The notes under the pieces were generated by a model. That model made no database searches. It saw only the letters and a program-made list of their open reading frames with translations, and was not told the origin of the DNA. Below, in pieces: positions 43,565-56,172 of a stretch of 64,000 nt of DNA. Origin of the DNA: Nectonema munidae (lineage: Eukaryota; Nematomorpha; Nectonematoida; Nectonematidae); assembly GCA_030549495.1 (NCBI GenBank), contig JAUIRK010000141.1, forward strand, positions 62,001 to 126,000, written 5' to 3'. Made by a program: the position numbers and the translations under genes. Position 1 is the first letter of the stretch, and each line of letters opens with the position of its first letter.

Positions 43565-46500
43565 GCTGCAATCAATTTGAAAAGCCAGACTTTATTGCTG
43601 ATGCCATTCACTTTTATTTGTTATCAACGATGTGGTTCTGTGTTTCTTAGTCAGCGTTAAAGAAACGCCACGCCCACTTCGAAATTTAATAGAATATAAA
43701 TTCCTATCACAAGGAAGAAAATGGAGAGAAAATTAAAAAAAAACTCAAATAAAAATTTAAATCGAGTATTTTTTTCACAATAAAAGTTATCATCTTTTCA
43801 ATGCAGGCAGAAAGCTCGGTCTTCGCCCAATTTTAATCTTTGGCTTGATATTACGAAAGTTATCTCTGATATCCCCACTTTCACACCTATCTTATACGGT
43901 TTCTTTCATTTTTTTACTTAAAATTTGATTTACACTCCTGAAATACTTTCTACCTTAGAACATGTCCAAAAGAAGAAAAAAGTGTCCTAGCCACTTTCGA
44001 ATTTTGTGTAGAGAAGTTTAGATTTTTTTATATTCAAAATACACAATAACTTAAAATATAAAAGTTGCAAGATATAAAAGTCATATATATTATCCAAAAT
44101 GATCTCTGTTTTAATAAATAAACAATTCAAATGCATAGTATTTGTTATTGGTATATTTACACAATGCACTGACGAATTGCGTTACGATTCATTGGGACTC
44201 TAGCACCCACGTTTAAAATCGCTAAAATAGAATTAACGCCAAAAATAAATTTTGGGTTAAATCAATTCAAAACATAAAATTCAACAAGTCAAATGAATTT
44301 AAATTTGTCAGTATCTTGTCTCTATTTTCTCAATTCATATTTATGAATTTGATGATGTTGATTAAACTTTTTACGCAAATCCAAAATAGTACAAAAGATA
44401 TTTCATTTTATTTTATGTTTCTTTTAAATATAAAATTTTATTGAGTTTTTTGATATTGCCTTTAAAATTTGATCCCTACCAATTTAATTAAGAGTGTCAA
44501 AAGAATAGAAACAGTAAATCTATTGTCAGAACGCATGCAATTATTGAAAACTAATATATTATCAAGTTACGACCTTTTTTCAATTTTTGCACAAATATTG
44601 AAAGCAAGTTAAAATTCTTTTATTGCTATGACTTATTAACTTTAAATTTTGAGACAAAAAGTTCGGTTCGAAGAAATGATAATTTTTTAGGGTTGTCAAA
44701 TGATATGGAGGAGAGTATTTGTTACATGAAGATCTATGAGGAAACAGCATTTACTCTGAAACAAAGTTTGAAATTTGATCATCAGAACCTGTAAACACAC
44801 GGCTGATGTGAGAATTAATTTTTTCATTGCCCCAATTTTGATGTAGAATATATTTTTTATGTTTTACAGTTTAACTTACTTCATTCTTACTAACCGTCAT
44901 ATGATGAAATCGAAGTGTGGGGACCATGGGAAAAAGATTGGGAACAAGTAATTTGAAGTGCCTAAAGAATTGAAATTACATATGAAAAATAAAAGAAATT
45001 TTTTATCATATTTTTTCCTTTGAAATCCTATGCAATCTTCCTAAATCCGCCGAAATATGCGATCAATTTTACTGAATTAATAAAAATTTGTTTTAATTTT
45101 TTTTAAAATAAAAAAATGAAAAAATTCTATAATGAATTTTAAAATTTATATCATATTTTTTTGAAATCATTGAATTTCAAAATTTTAATCATAATTTTCC
45201 TCCTTACATAATGCTCAAATAATCTCTAAGTACTTTTCTATATTTTTACTACAGGTTAACTATCACTAATGCGACATTATTTGGACTTAGAGGGTGATGG
45301 CTATGACAACATTATAAATTAAATTGAAATCTAAACAATATATCTTAAATTTGAAAATTCAATTTAATTTATAAACATTTAATTGGCTACAATTTATTGT
45401 AAAATTTTTAGATTAAATTTTTCTCAAAAATTTTTCCAAAATAGGAATGACTGGTTTTGAGGTATATCTGTTCATAGGTAAATATAGTAAAGCCGTATAC
45501 ACCCTAGGCATTATAATAGGGATATTGTAAAGCCGTATTTCATAAAAGACGCCTATAAATGTACATATATTACGTCACATTTCTTCTAAAATATATCGTT
45601 AGCTCCCTTACTTTTAGTTTCCTATATGCATGAGTTGATAAAAATGATTAGAAAAACTTGCCCACACACTTCAGGATTTTCAATTGAATTGATTAAATAT
45701 CTATATACACATTTGACATCATAAAGTAAAAGATAATGATGACAAATGTTTGTCTTTGGCTGGAAGGACTAATATTGTATAATTTTTTGGATGCAAAAGC
45801 GTTGAGCTTCTGACGCTCAGAAATTACTTTGATTTTCCTTAAGCTTCATTTTGCAATGTGTGAAGTACAGAAATTTTTATTCAAAAAGTTGGAACTCCCC
45901 AAAGATATTTTAGTCTAAAGCACTGAACTTTAGTAAAATTAATTAATTTAACTTGGTGTTGGTGGCTCAACAAAATGATTTGCAGCATAGAATGAGAGGA
46001 TATACGTATACATTCTACTCATATTATCTGAAATTTGAGACAGATAATACATGATGTAATGATGACGATATTAAATAATAAGTATATAATAATTAGTATT
46101 ATTATCATGCTAACAACATATATACATATATGCGCTCCAATCATTGATTTTTTCAAAGAGTGGAGGAATCTCAAGCTTGTAGATTAGAAGTAAACGTAGC
46201 GCGCAGAACATGGAAAATAGACATGCATTTTGACAAAAAATGTGCGAGAACCATGCATATACACTTCCCTTATTTAATTCACAAATTTGAATGAAGGAAG
46301 GAAGGTTGACCTTTTTAGGAAAGTGGATCGAATCTTGCAGATGATGCTGATCTTCCTTTTTAACGAGCGATATATCCACTCAAAAGAAAGTGATGAAGCA
46401 ATGTACTCAGAAGCGTTATATTATAATGATTGATACCACCATCTCAATTAAAAATGGTCAAACTACATCACAGCCTTCGCTAAGGCATTTTATTCTGCTT

Positions 46501-48496
46501 TTCTCTTCTAAGCTCTAACGAATTACTTAAATCATTCACACTTGGCCACTTCAAAACTAATTTTCCAATATATGAATAATTTTCAAAAACTCAAGAGGTT
46601 GGACACGGGGGACGACCCCTCATAACCTTTAGTCACTATCTTCAAAAACCTGAAAAAGGCCGTAATAATTTGAAACACTACAACCAATTATATTTTAAAA
46701 TACTAACCTGTCATAAATCATCACTTGCATATTAAAAACATTTTACTCTGCATTTCATTTAATATTATCGTAAATACGCTACAATTCTATTATATGACAT
46801 TTTATAATAAATTTGTTCAGTGTTCGATTCGATAAATTAAAAATCAGGAGACGATGCAGTAAAAATCTTTCTGATTTTGAGTATTTATTTAATTTAATTG
46901 TGAATTACAATATACCTAGATTTAAATTGTTAATAATTTTGTCATTTCAACCAATCAAATTAGGGTAAAATTTGAACGAATTATGCGTTGAAAAAATTTT
47001 GGATCAATTTTCACAACTCAAATGAACCGCACAAAAATCTTGTATCTGATTGGCAAGAAAGGCATTCTAGAATTCACTAGTGTATTTTTGTAAGGAATAA
47101 AAAAATTATTCATAACTTTATTTGCCCATATGTGTCCAGGTTAGCTGGTTCAAAAATCTTGCATCCCTAATGAAATATGAAAATTTTTTTTTATCTAGTA
47201 TTAAAAAGAAAATGAAATTTAAAAATAAAAACATTCTGAAAACATTCATAATTAGAACAAATAAATTTAGTTTACTTTTGCACCGAAGTTTTTTCCAATC
47301 TTCTCAATTTTTATGAAAGTTCGTCATTTTTCACTTTATGTTCCTCTATTTTGATATAAGTTTGTCCATTTTCATTTTAAGTTTGTATTATTTTACGTTG
47401 AACTTAAAGAAAAAGCTCACTTAGTCACCTCGTACCTTTCGGAAGTCAACAATATTCCGTTATAGTGAATCTCAGAAAATGGAAAAAATGAAATGCTTTC
47501 TAGTTCGTAAAAGATATTTATTTGACTTACCTCTATTATGTTTTGACAAAAATAATCACCTCATACGCTATGTAACGCCTGAATTAAGGAGATGACAAAA
47601 AATAAATACTAATTAAAGCGTGGCGCCTGCAACTGTATCTCAAGATAAGCATGCCATATGTGACTAGAGTGTATAATTTTGTTTGCTTCCCTCGACACAA
47701 TTAACGAACCGACACTAATCCGCCCATAAAATGTCGCGCTTAACAGTTTTATCGAAAGAATTGCTCCGCACTTTAGAATAAGAAAATCGAATTCACAAAA
47801 ATAACGACTTCGATTTCGACTCCAAACTTATATATCTTAATTTGCACTAGCTATTATGACCGGTATCTCACATCGCTGTTATATATGTAATATAAATGCG
47901 TGAATGGTTGAAAAGGATTTCATTTTAGCGAATCAGATCAGAGATGTTTGCGCAGTTCATTTGAATAATAAGAATTCTTAGGATTTCGACTCCGACTTCA
48001 ATCCCTTTAAAATCTCCAACTCCACGGACTTTCGGTTCCGACTCCGATTCCCTAACCCTTATAAGTGTAAGTAATAAATGATCTTTTTTCCTATTTATTG
48101 TTATGAAATATCAATATTTCCAAAATTTCTATAGAGATTTTCAGCGATCAAACCACTATAATAAAGAATTTTAACAAGTTCCACTGTATATACTATGCCT
48201 AGATTCGGTACAACAAAAAAACTTTAATTCCATTAATTCCCTTGATTGCAAGAGATTTCCAAAAGTTAGAAAACCTATAAGATCATACATAGAAACAATA
48301 AAAATTTAAAAAAATTAGAATTTGTTTAATAATCCAATATTATGTGATACAAATATTATGTGATACAATGATGGAAGAAAAAAATAAAAAAAATGTAAAT
48401 GACTATTAAAACATAGTTTCAGAAAATGTGGCTCGTGTTGAATAATAAAGAAAGCCTAAGACATAGCTTTTTCAGCATATACACAAATCCAGTACT
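43565..48496. other. long intergenic AT-rich region, little recognised
   Basis: No gene is supported. A GTAAAGCCGTAT phrase occurs twice (about 45487 and 45528). The segment at 48000-48055 (CAATCCCTTTAAAATCTCC, then GACTCC repeats) is a second copy of the repeat near 24100. A small minus frame at 46110-46379 matches nothing known to me. Confidence 0.35.
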
Positions 48497-48504
48497 GAAA
48501 GGCA

Positions 48505-48706
48505 CAGTGTTGTACATAGGACCGTCCCTCCCCCCCTCCCCCCCCCCCCCTCTATTACTTTCACTGCCCCAACTTCATTTTTTGGATTTAGGGTAGATTT
48601 TAATATAAGCATGAGCATGTATGTATAAATTTAGCCTCCCCAAAACTTTAGCCCCCTTAGACTCCTCTTCTGTCCTTCCAACCTCCAATTTCTGGCTACG
48701 CCACTG
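48505..48706. mobile_element. probable hAT-type MITE, degenerate
   Basis: The right end CTGGCTACGCCACTG is a canonical member of the family seen at 11017. The left candidate end CAGTGTTGTACATAGG matches it partly. No target duplication is visible. A poly-C tract lies inside (48526-48551). Confidence 0.5.
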
Positions 48707-50547
48707 CCCCGGCCTCCTCACAAACACTTCCAATGACGCTTAAAAACGCCTAAAACTCAATAATGCCGGCATGTCCATAATAATTGTATTCCATGGTTAT
48801 TATTGATGTGTTATAAATAATGACGTCCCCGATAGACCGTCATTTGGGCCTGTGGCCGCTTGATACGTTACTTGTTGGGGAAAATTGTGTAAGGGATTCT
48901 CAAAAAAAAAAAAGGCAGAGTTATTATTACATATATGTGCTAGGAAAAAATCCGTTCAAAAATAATATGCATGAAAAATATATGAAATTATATTTGAAAA
49001 AAAAGTTAATCAATCAAATCTTCTGAAGCTAGACTTTTCTTATCCCTAGCCGTATTTCCCTTGTCCAGATTTATTATGAGCCACCCAGCGAAAACGAGAC
49101 AATCAAAAAACGCGTCAAAATTCCCAAAAAACAGAGACATCTGATATCCATATAGACTAGGGGTTAATATCTCTACCTGGTGTTTAGAAGGACGCAATAA
49201 AATTCGGTTCTATGAAAATTTTAAAAGTAACCAATTGCAAATGCTTATGTACCCTTTCTTTTTTTTGTACTTATGCATCCTTTCGAGCTGAACTTTTGAA
49301 AAGTTTATGAAGAATACTTATAAGATTTTTCAAATTTTAAAATGGAGCTAGGGACAGATAAATAGGGTTAACGGGACACACTTTGCCTACCCCAATAGAG
49401 CATTATATTTCAAAAGATCTTACGTATGGCGAGAACAGAGTGGAATTAGTCAAATTGAAAGAAGGATAAATAATCCTCCTATACTCATTCGTTGGTTGGT
49501 TGGTTAATATAGTAAATGGAGAGAGATGTCTTTTTGATCTATCAAAGCGATCTATAGCAAAAGTAAACAATCTACAAAAGTTTGTATTGATTTAAATATT
49601 AAGTAAGCATATATTTCAACACAGAATAACATAAAAAAGAGTATATATATGCATTTTGATGGATTAGCAGCTCTTTCTCAGTGTGTATTGGATTGTTATC
49701 ATCATTACACTGACAAATATGAGTAATTCTAACATAAACAAAAAGGAATTATTAGGCTTTCCAAAAAGATTGAAACGGTCGCTGTTGTAAGTCACAGATG
49801 TGTTTTCTGCAATTATCCACGGTCTTGGATAGTTGTTGCCAAATGTTCGGTGCTGGTGAATTCATCGTGTGTTTTACAGCTAGCCACTTTCTTATACCCA
49901 TTTGAATTTTGGTAGCATTCTGTATTTAGACATTCCCTTTCAAAAATTTGCTATTTATATCACGTTTCTTACGAAGTTTTTGACATTCGTTATTCAATTT
50001 TTTGTACTTTGAATCGCATTTTTGGAGCTTTGGTTCTTAGATTTCGGTCCTTTCTTACCACCTACTCTTTACAAGTTGAGAAACCGATTTTTGAAGTATT
50101 CGAAGGAGTTTTTACTGTTCTTATCCAGTTTTCGGAAATTTCGTTTTCGGAGATGCATTTTTAAAAAGTTTTATGGCAATTTTTAAACGGTAACTAATAT
50201 TCTGAAAGGTACAAAAAATAATTTTAACGACTTTTTACAGGTTTCCAATGCAGACCGTGTTACATAAGGGACTTTATGCCTATGTAACTTTTAGACTAAA
50301 AAAATAAGAAAACTAAAAAAAAAACTTAAAAAACTTTTAAACTTAGTGTAGAAACACAGATTCTTAGGGGTGCGTTAACCATCTGGATGTGGGACCCTGC
50401 CCCAAACTACTATACAGTATTTAAACCTACGAAATTACAAATAATTTCCCTGCCTTACCTTTCAGCAAATTTCAAATAAAATTGGTATACCTGTTTAAGA
50501 ATAATAGGTTTGCAGTTACAAATCAAAAAAACTTACAAGAATAAGCA
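48707..50547. other. intergenic region, nothing firm
   Basis: GTTGGTTGGTTGG at about 49493 echoes the CCAACCAACC motif near 941. No gene is recognised. Confidence 0.35.
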
Positions 50548-50768
50548 GTTGATGATGGCAAATTTGAATAATTTGAGGGCAAAGAGGAGTAAAAATGGAA
50601 AAGAGGAGTTTATTGTAACAAGCAATTAATTTCTGATTTTAAGATGTGATTTTCTGATTTTGAGTTTTTATTTCTAAAACTTGAAAGCGTTTTGAGTCAA
50701 GAGCGAAATTAATTGCTAGTTATAATAAACTTCTTTTTTTTCATTTTTACTCGTGTTTGCCCATCAAC
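50548..50768. repeat. foldback/inverted-repeat element, about 221 bp
   Basis: The left arm (GAGTAAAAATGG, GAGTTTATTGTAAC, AGCAATTAATTTC) is matched by the reverse complement of the right arm over about 57 bp, at roughly four-fifths identity. The tips are GTTGATG and CATCAAC. About 75 bp lie in the loop. No clear target duplication and no coding sequence. Confidence 0.7.
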
Positions 50769-51214
50769 AGATAACTTTCATAAAATGCAAATTTTATCTT
50801 CAATCTTTAAAAAGTAACAAGAAGTAAAAAAATATTTTTATAAAAGTAGTATAATTTTATTATATGTATAAATTTATCGAAAACGAAGAGTACAAATGTA
50901 GAAAAAAAATTTTGTACAGGGTAATAATAATTTCATTACAATAAAGAAATTTCACATACAATTACATTCATTTTATTTTTACACCAAATTTAGAAATGGA
51001 AGCCATGACCGGAAAGTTGAACAAAAATTCGCTTCTAAAGCAGTATAGATATCATTGATCACTAAATGATTATTTTCAATGAAAAAATAGCATATGTGAT
51101 AAAAATAGCATAGAAGTCGCATATTATGGTGATTCTGAAACTGGCGGTAACCGGCTGAGATACCTTTAATTAGCTATAATTAGTTGCTCTATGAGGGACA
51201 TTCTCCAATGGACA
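50769..51214. other. AT-rich spacer, nothing recognised
   Basis: No feature seen. Confidence 0.4.
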
Positions 51215-51600
51215 TTTTGCAATTGCGTATTAGTTATGTAAGATGTCAAAATCAAAATAAATAAAACTTTTTTCTTACATTCCTGAAAAGAAGGGATCCG
51301 TCTTTTTATTCAATGGAAGAAAAAAGTTTATTTTTCAACAAACGACCAATCTAAAAAAACTGAAAGAGAGAAGAGATAAAATGCTAAATTCGATTGACTT
51401 AACTATACTTTTCAGCAAAAGAAAAGAGAATCCTTAGAGGCCGATAAATGGTATAATCAATATATGTTAAATATACTTTGATTATTATCTTTGAGACTAA
51501 AATTATTAACTAGTGTATAACAAAGTGTTTGAAAATGATAGCAATTGTTATGAATATTATTTGGTTCCTTCTTTATTGCATGAAGTCATTGCTTTATTCC
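51215..51600 (+). repeat. dispersed repeat Y, copy 1
   Basis: It shares ordered phrases with 53045-53470: ATTAGTTATGTAAGATGTC, AATCAAAATAAATA, TTTTATTCAATGG, AAGTTTATTTTTCAA and GTGTTTGAAAATGATAG. The identity of the repeat is unknown. Confidence 0.6.
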
Positions 51601-52255
51601 GGTGTTTTCAAATAATCTAACTTGTAAGATAGCCAGTTGTTAGGTTGTAAGGGTATATATACTTTGTTATACTTTTGTTACACGAGGTGCGAATTAGAAC
51701 GTCATTCAGTTTTAATATTATATATATATTGTTAAGATGCACGTGGTTTTATCCCACTTCACAAAGTTAATATACAATCATTCAAACTAGATGATTACTG
51801 CGATGATGATATTTCCGATATACAAACACTATATTTTTGAGAGAGGAAAATGCTTATTTTTCCAATAATAATAAAAAATATAATATAAAATAATAAAGTA
51901 CTTACAATTTAGCTTCATAATCATTCTGATAAATCAATATATCATTAAATATAATATTTTAAAGATATCCAAAATATATTAAGACATACACACACTCTAA
52001 TGATGAAGAAAAACTACATCAAATAAAAGGCGCATCAAACATTACTCTATAAGTGCAGGCTGACAGACCATATTTTATTACGACAAACCCGCCATTTTAT
52101 GATAACAATTGGCAACAAAATAACGACAATTTTTGAAGGTAAATTCAAACAAACATTCATATGGTATACATAATGTTATAGTACAATTTAATTCCAGAGT
52201 ACATATTAGAAATATAACAAAAAAGTTCATTATCGATTTTTATGTCAAATATGCT
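51601..52255. other. AT-rich spacer, nothing recognised
   Basis: No feature seen. Confidence 0.4.
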
Positions 52256-52259
52256 TTAA

Positions 52260-52381
52260 CCCTTTGAGGACGAGTGGCACACCAGTGTCCCAAGAAATGA
52301 AAATCGTCTGCTTTGAATGTATAAAATTCCATTGAAAAAGAAAACAGACGAATCGTCTCAAAAATTTTGGTCTTCAAAGGG
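52260..52381 (+). mobile_element. TTAA MITE, family A, best-preserved stand-alone copy
   Basis: TTAA at 52256-52259 and 52382-52385 bounds 122 bp with inverted ends CCCTTTGAGGACGAG and TTGGTCTTCAAAGGG. The interior has TCGTCTGCTTTGAATG and AACAGACGAATCGTC. Confidence 0.92.
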
Positions 52382-52385
52382 TTAA

Positions 52386-53044
52386 GCATTTATCTGATGG
52401 AAAAAAATTTATGCAATAAATGTTTGTCTTTTAAAGTTTTACACACATTCCTCATTCATTTTTAAATTTTATATGATATTAAAAGAAAAACAGTTTTTAT
52501 CATTTTGTTATAATTAAAATACGAGACATTTGTTGAAGATAGAAGAGTTAAAATAGATAATAAAAAAAAGGTACTCTACCGTTCAAAACGGGAAAATAGT
52601 CTGGTTAGCCTAACTAAGAACCGGGTGCAACTCTAAGAGCCACATTTTTTGACTTTTTAGAAAAAATTTGACCTAAGAGTCAATTCTCATTTTACAAAAA
52701 TAACTAAATTTTCGTCTTTAAATAAAAAAAAACTCTCATATTATTTTTTGGAATTTTATTTAAGTACTTAAAAAAACCTTTTATTTAGCCGACCTTATGA
52801 AAAATTTAATAATTTTTATGGGCTTTTGGGCTCTTTTTGTTAAATCAAACATTTTTTGGATAAAATAATAATTTTCGAATGTGGTTTTAAGCTTACTTTA
52901 ATCGAGTAATCTCTGAATGAACGGTTCCCAAGCATCCCATTCAAAATTTTTGTTCAATGTTGCACAGGAGCCGATTTTTGGTGAGTTAATACTTGAAAAG
53001 GGTTCATATGTCAAGTCATAAAATTATCCTTCCATATTTTCAAA
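52386..53044. other. AT-rich spacer, nothing recognised
   Basis: No feature seen. Confidence 0.4.
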
Positions 53045-53470
53045 TTAGTTATGGAAGATGTCCAATCAAAATAAATAGAGTCTCTTTCTTATAAAAGGAA
53101 GCGCTCTGGCATTTTATTCAATAAGAGATGGAAGTTTATTTTCAAACAACTAAAAAATCGGAAAAATATCCTGAAGGAAGGCATAAAAGTTAAAATGCTG
53201 AATTAAAATAACTTAGAGTTTTAGCAGGACTATTCTTTTCAACAAAAGAAAGAGAGAAGAACTATTTGAAGGTTCATATCAATCAAAGCTCTTAGGGGCA
53301 GCTTGATAATGTAAAATACTATAAATTATATGTAAAATACTTTGAATCTTTGAGAGTAATAACATTTTGAGAGGAATAATTAGCAGTGTGTTATAATGTT
53401 TGAAAAAGATGTTTATAAATAAGGACCATTCTTATGCAATTAGTGAAGGACTTTATTGACTTTTGTACAG
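53045..53470 (+). repeat. dispersed repeat Y, copy 2
   Basis: Direct-orientation relative of 51215-51600, about 1.84 kb away. Shared phrases include AATTAGTTATGGAAGATGTC, TTTTATTCAATAAG and GTGTTATAATGTTTGAAAAAG. Confidence 0.6.
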
Positions 53471-53679
53471 ATTCTCTTACTTCAGCATTGCTTGCCATTC
53501 TTCATCTTCAAACTTCATAAGTCTTCTTCACAAAATGTTAGATTCGTTTGCGTAAAAAAGTGACAACCAATGATATCGCTACTTCTATATTTTATACAAT
53601 TACGCTGTGACCTAATGGTTCATCTTACATCGGCCATCACACAGAGGGGAGCTGGACATTTGCTAAGTTAAAAATTTAA

Positions 53680-53808
53680 CCCATTAAGTACCATAGAAAT
53701 CAGACGATATCTAAAAAACGCAGACGATTTATATTCAAAGTCATTGAAAAAAGCAGACGAAGATGAAATTACTTATGTTCCCAAATGGGAGCATTGGGAC
53801 TTAATGGG
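53680..53808 (+). mobile_element. TTAA MITE, family E, plus orientation
   Basis: TTAA at 53676-53679 and 53809-53812 bounds 129 bp, with ends CCCATTAAGTACCA and GGGACTTAATGGG. The core CGCAGACGATTTATATTC, then AAAAGCAGACGAAGATG is nearly identical to the reversed copy at 54885. Confidence 0.9.
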
Positions 53809-53812
53809 TTAA

Positions 53813-54493
53813 GAAAGAAAATTTACGGAATCCTAAATTTTTTTCTGTACTCTCAAATTGGAGTTATAAAGTTAGTAAATGGGTTAGCTAGTTAGTAAAT
53901 TAGTGTAACATTAAAATGTTAAAAGTACATGTAAAATATAATTACGCCACCATTCCACACCTTATTAAATTGCACACACCAACGAATGCAAATCAAATGT
54001 CTCAATCACACAATTTGCACATCACATAATACACACTATGGTACGAAAAATTATATATTCATCAAAGTTAGTGCACATCAATTATCACATATGTTTGCAA
54101 CAACATTCAAGGTTACGTGTATTTGAAATTAAAGCCCAACTATTCTTCAATTATATGCCACCGCAACACATTTACACAACATAAATATTCACAATATAAA
54201 TGGGCCATTCGTCGTTCTACTTTGTTATTTGAAATTTTAATGGGCGGCAAAATTAGCATCGTTTCGGGCGGCAAGATAGATTTTAAAAAGTGCTTGCTAG
54301 CATTTTTTTTAAACGTTAATGGCCAGATCACATCAAATAAAAATTAAATATATATCAATTTTAATACTTGAAAAAATTATAATACTCTAATATTATTCCA
54401 ATTTTATTAATCTAAAAAGTATGATAAACTATTTAACTTTAAAATTCATTTAAAATTAAAGCTCTGAAAATTCGCTTAATTAAATATACTTTA
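53813..54493. other. AT-rich spacer, nothing recognised
   Basis: Small open frames on both strands at 54117-54347 are shadows of each other and match nothing. Confidence 0.4.
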
Positions 54494-54628
54494 AAGGTAA
54501 AGGTACCGTGGAGTGTTTTCATTGAAAAGGCACAATTGCGCCGCTTGTATCTAACTATGAAGAAAGTAGGCTTGATGCGGGATCGAACCAAAGACCTTGA
54601 GATCTAACCAACCTTACTAACGCCCCCT
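54494..54628 (-). repeat. tRNA-derived SINE, family A, minus orientation
   Basis: The reverse complement gives GGGGGCGTTAGTAAGGTTGG, the B-box region GGTTCGATCC, CATAGTTAGATACAAGCGG and GGTACCTTTACC, colinear with the copy at 2268. The family C MITE begins 4-8 bp beyond its head. Confidence 0.8.
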
Positions 54629-54635
54629 TTATTAA

Positions 54636-54741
54636 CTCATTTACGACCAATGTTCCCAAAGGGAACGCAGACGAATTCCTACTTTAAATGGAATTAAATA
54701 GGAATTACTAAAGCCGTCTGCTTTGCTTGGTCCTAAATGGG
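54636..54741 (+). mobile_element. TTAA MITE, family C, uninterrupted (empty-site) copy
   Basis: TTAA at 54632-54635 and 54742-54745 bounds 106 bp, CTCATTTACGACCAATG to CCTAAATGGG. The internal TTAA at 54684-54687 sits in CTACTTTAAATGGAATT. This is the site occupied by two other MITEs in the 41.7 kb copy. Confidence 0.92.
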
Positions 54742-54884
54742 TTAAGTTAATGTTAATTCTCTTAAGATTAGTAGGCTACCGATAAATATCATTCAAATAA
54801 ATAAATTTGAAATCTAAAACCACAAATAAGAATTAAGTTCTTATAGTTGTTAGCGAAATAAGAACTTTATTTAACCCATTTACG

Positions 54885-55003
54885 GCCAATGTTCCTATTT
54901 TAGAACATAAGTAATTTCATCTTCGTCTGCTTTTTTCAATGACTTTGAATATAAATCGTCTGTGTTTTTTAGATCTCGTCTGCTTTGCTTGGCCTTAAAT
55001 GGG
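54885..55003 (-). mobile_element. TTAA MITE, family E, minus orientation
   Basis: TTAA at 54881-54884 and 55004-55007 bounds 119 bp, with ends CCCATTTACGGCCAATG and TTGGCCTTAAATGGG. The core is the near-identical reverse complement of 53680-53808, while the tips look like family C. Confidence 0.9.
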
Positions 55004-55204
55004 TTAAAGTGTTCACTTTAGTTATTTTCAGGGAAGAGGATAAACTTTTGCCTGAAATCGCTTCATGAAGGGACTTGACTGCAACTACTACCTGTGATGC
55101 TCAGAAAGCAAAAATGCAACGGCAAATCTATATACGTGAAAAATATGCCTCTGTCCCGGAAATCACAAATTCGAACTTTCGTTAATCCGCCACTTTGATT
55201 ATTC

Positions 55205-55420
55205 CGGGAATCTTTAATTAAGTAAAATTATTGAATGATTGATTCAATTAACAACTGAGCTTCTTGAAGGTTTAGAAAATAAAATTTTCATAAATGAAGA
55301 AGAACTCATGAGTCTTTATATCTTGCAAGAAAAAGTAATTAGAGAAAGACCAAAGCACCTAAAACAATAAGTTTTGAAGAAATCTTCAAAAATTGTCTAC
55401 ACCCAGTAGAATCAGTACAT
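55205..55420 (+). pseudogene. possible pogo/Tigger-like transposase C-terminal fragment
   Basis: A plus-strand frame reads ELLEGLENKIFINEEELMSL, then YILQEKVIRERPK. After a frame change it continues SFEEIFKNCLHPVESVH. This resembles the helical C-terminal tail of CENP-B-like transposases, but no catalytic core is present and the match is by style only. Confidence 0.3.
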
Positions 55421-56170
55421 CTGAAAATTAACTTACAAATTCTAATGTGCAATACTTTTTTGTTGTACTTCTAGTATTAAACTGACTTTATACTGAGAGG
55501 AATAGAGTAAGCAAAGTGTGATTTTTTTTAATTAAAATAAGAATCACTAATCCAGACGGAAAGGCCGAATCCCAAACATTCTGAATTACTGATAGTCAAC
55601 TCTATTATCACATCTGTATTTTAGATCTCAATGTTGTCCAACTCATTCATCCTCTCTCACAATTCCAGGTAATAAACGAATGATATCTTAAAGCCTCGCA
55701 TGGGCGTAGAGGGCTTGAGCCAGCCGCCTTGCAATATTTTGACTCAAAAATTTTAATAAAAATGAGGCAAAAATTAGAAAACTACTACCATGTAAATTTT
55801 AAAGTACCTGTTTACTTTAATATACTATAATAAAAAGTTAGAATTTTGAAAAATTTTTAACATAAATCATGAAAAATAGGGAGATAACGCCATCTATAAA
55901 ATGCTTAACCATTTCATAATATGACTTTTTATAAATTTTGTAAATTTATTTCAAAAAAATTAAAAAGTAAATATGTTTTTCTCTTTAAAACGCAGTTTTT
56001 TTTTAATTGTTGAGTGTTTTTTTTCTAAAAAATATAATTTTATTGAGTAATCGAAAAAATTAAAACTTTTATTTTTTTTTTGAAAATTTATAATAAATTT
56101 TGTTTTAATTTAAAAAAAATTGAGAAAGAAAAAATATAAATTAATATGTAAAAGTAAACACAAGGATAAA
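55421..56170. other. AT-rich spacer, nothing recognised
   Basis: No coding feature seen. Poly-T tracts are frequent. Confidence 0.4.
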
Positions 56171-56172
56171 AT

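Noticed and set aside
49690-50260. Possible coding segment on the minus strand
   Set aside because: Short open stretches but no motif of any family that I could name.
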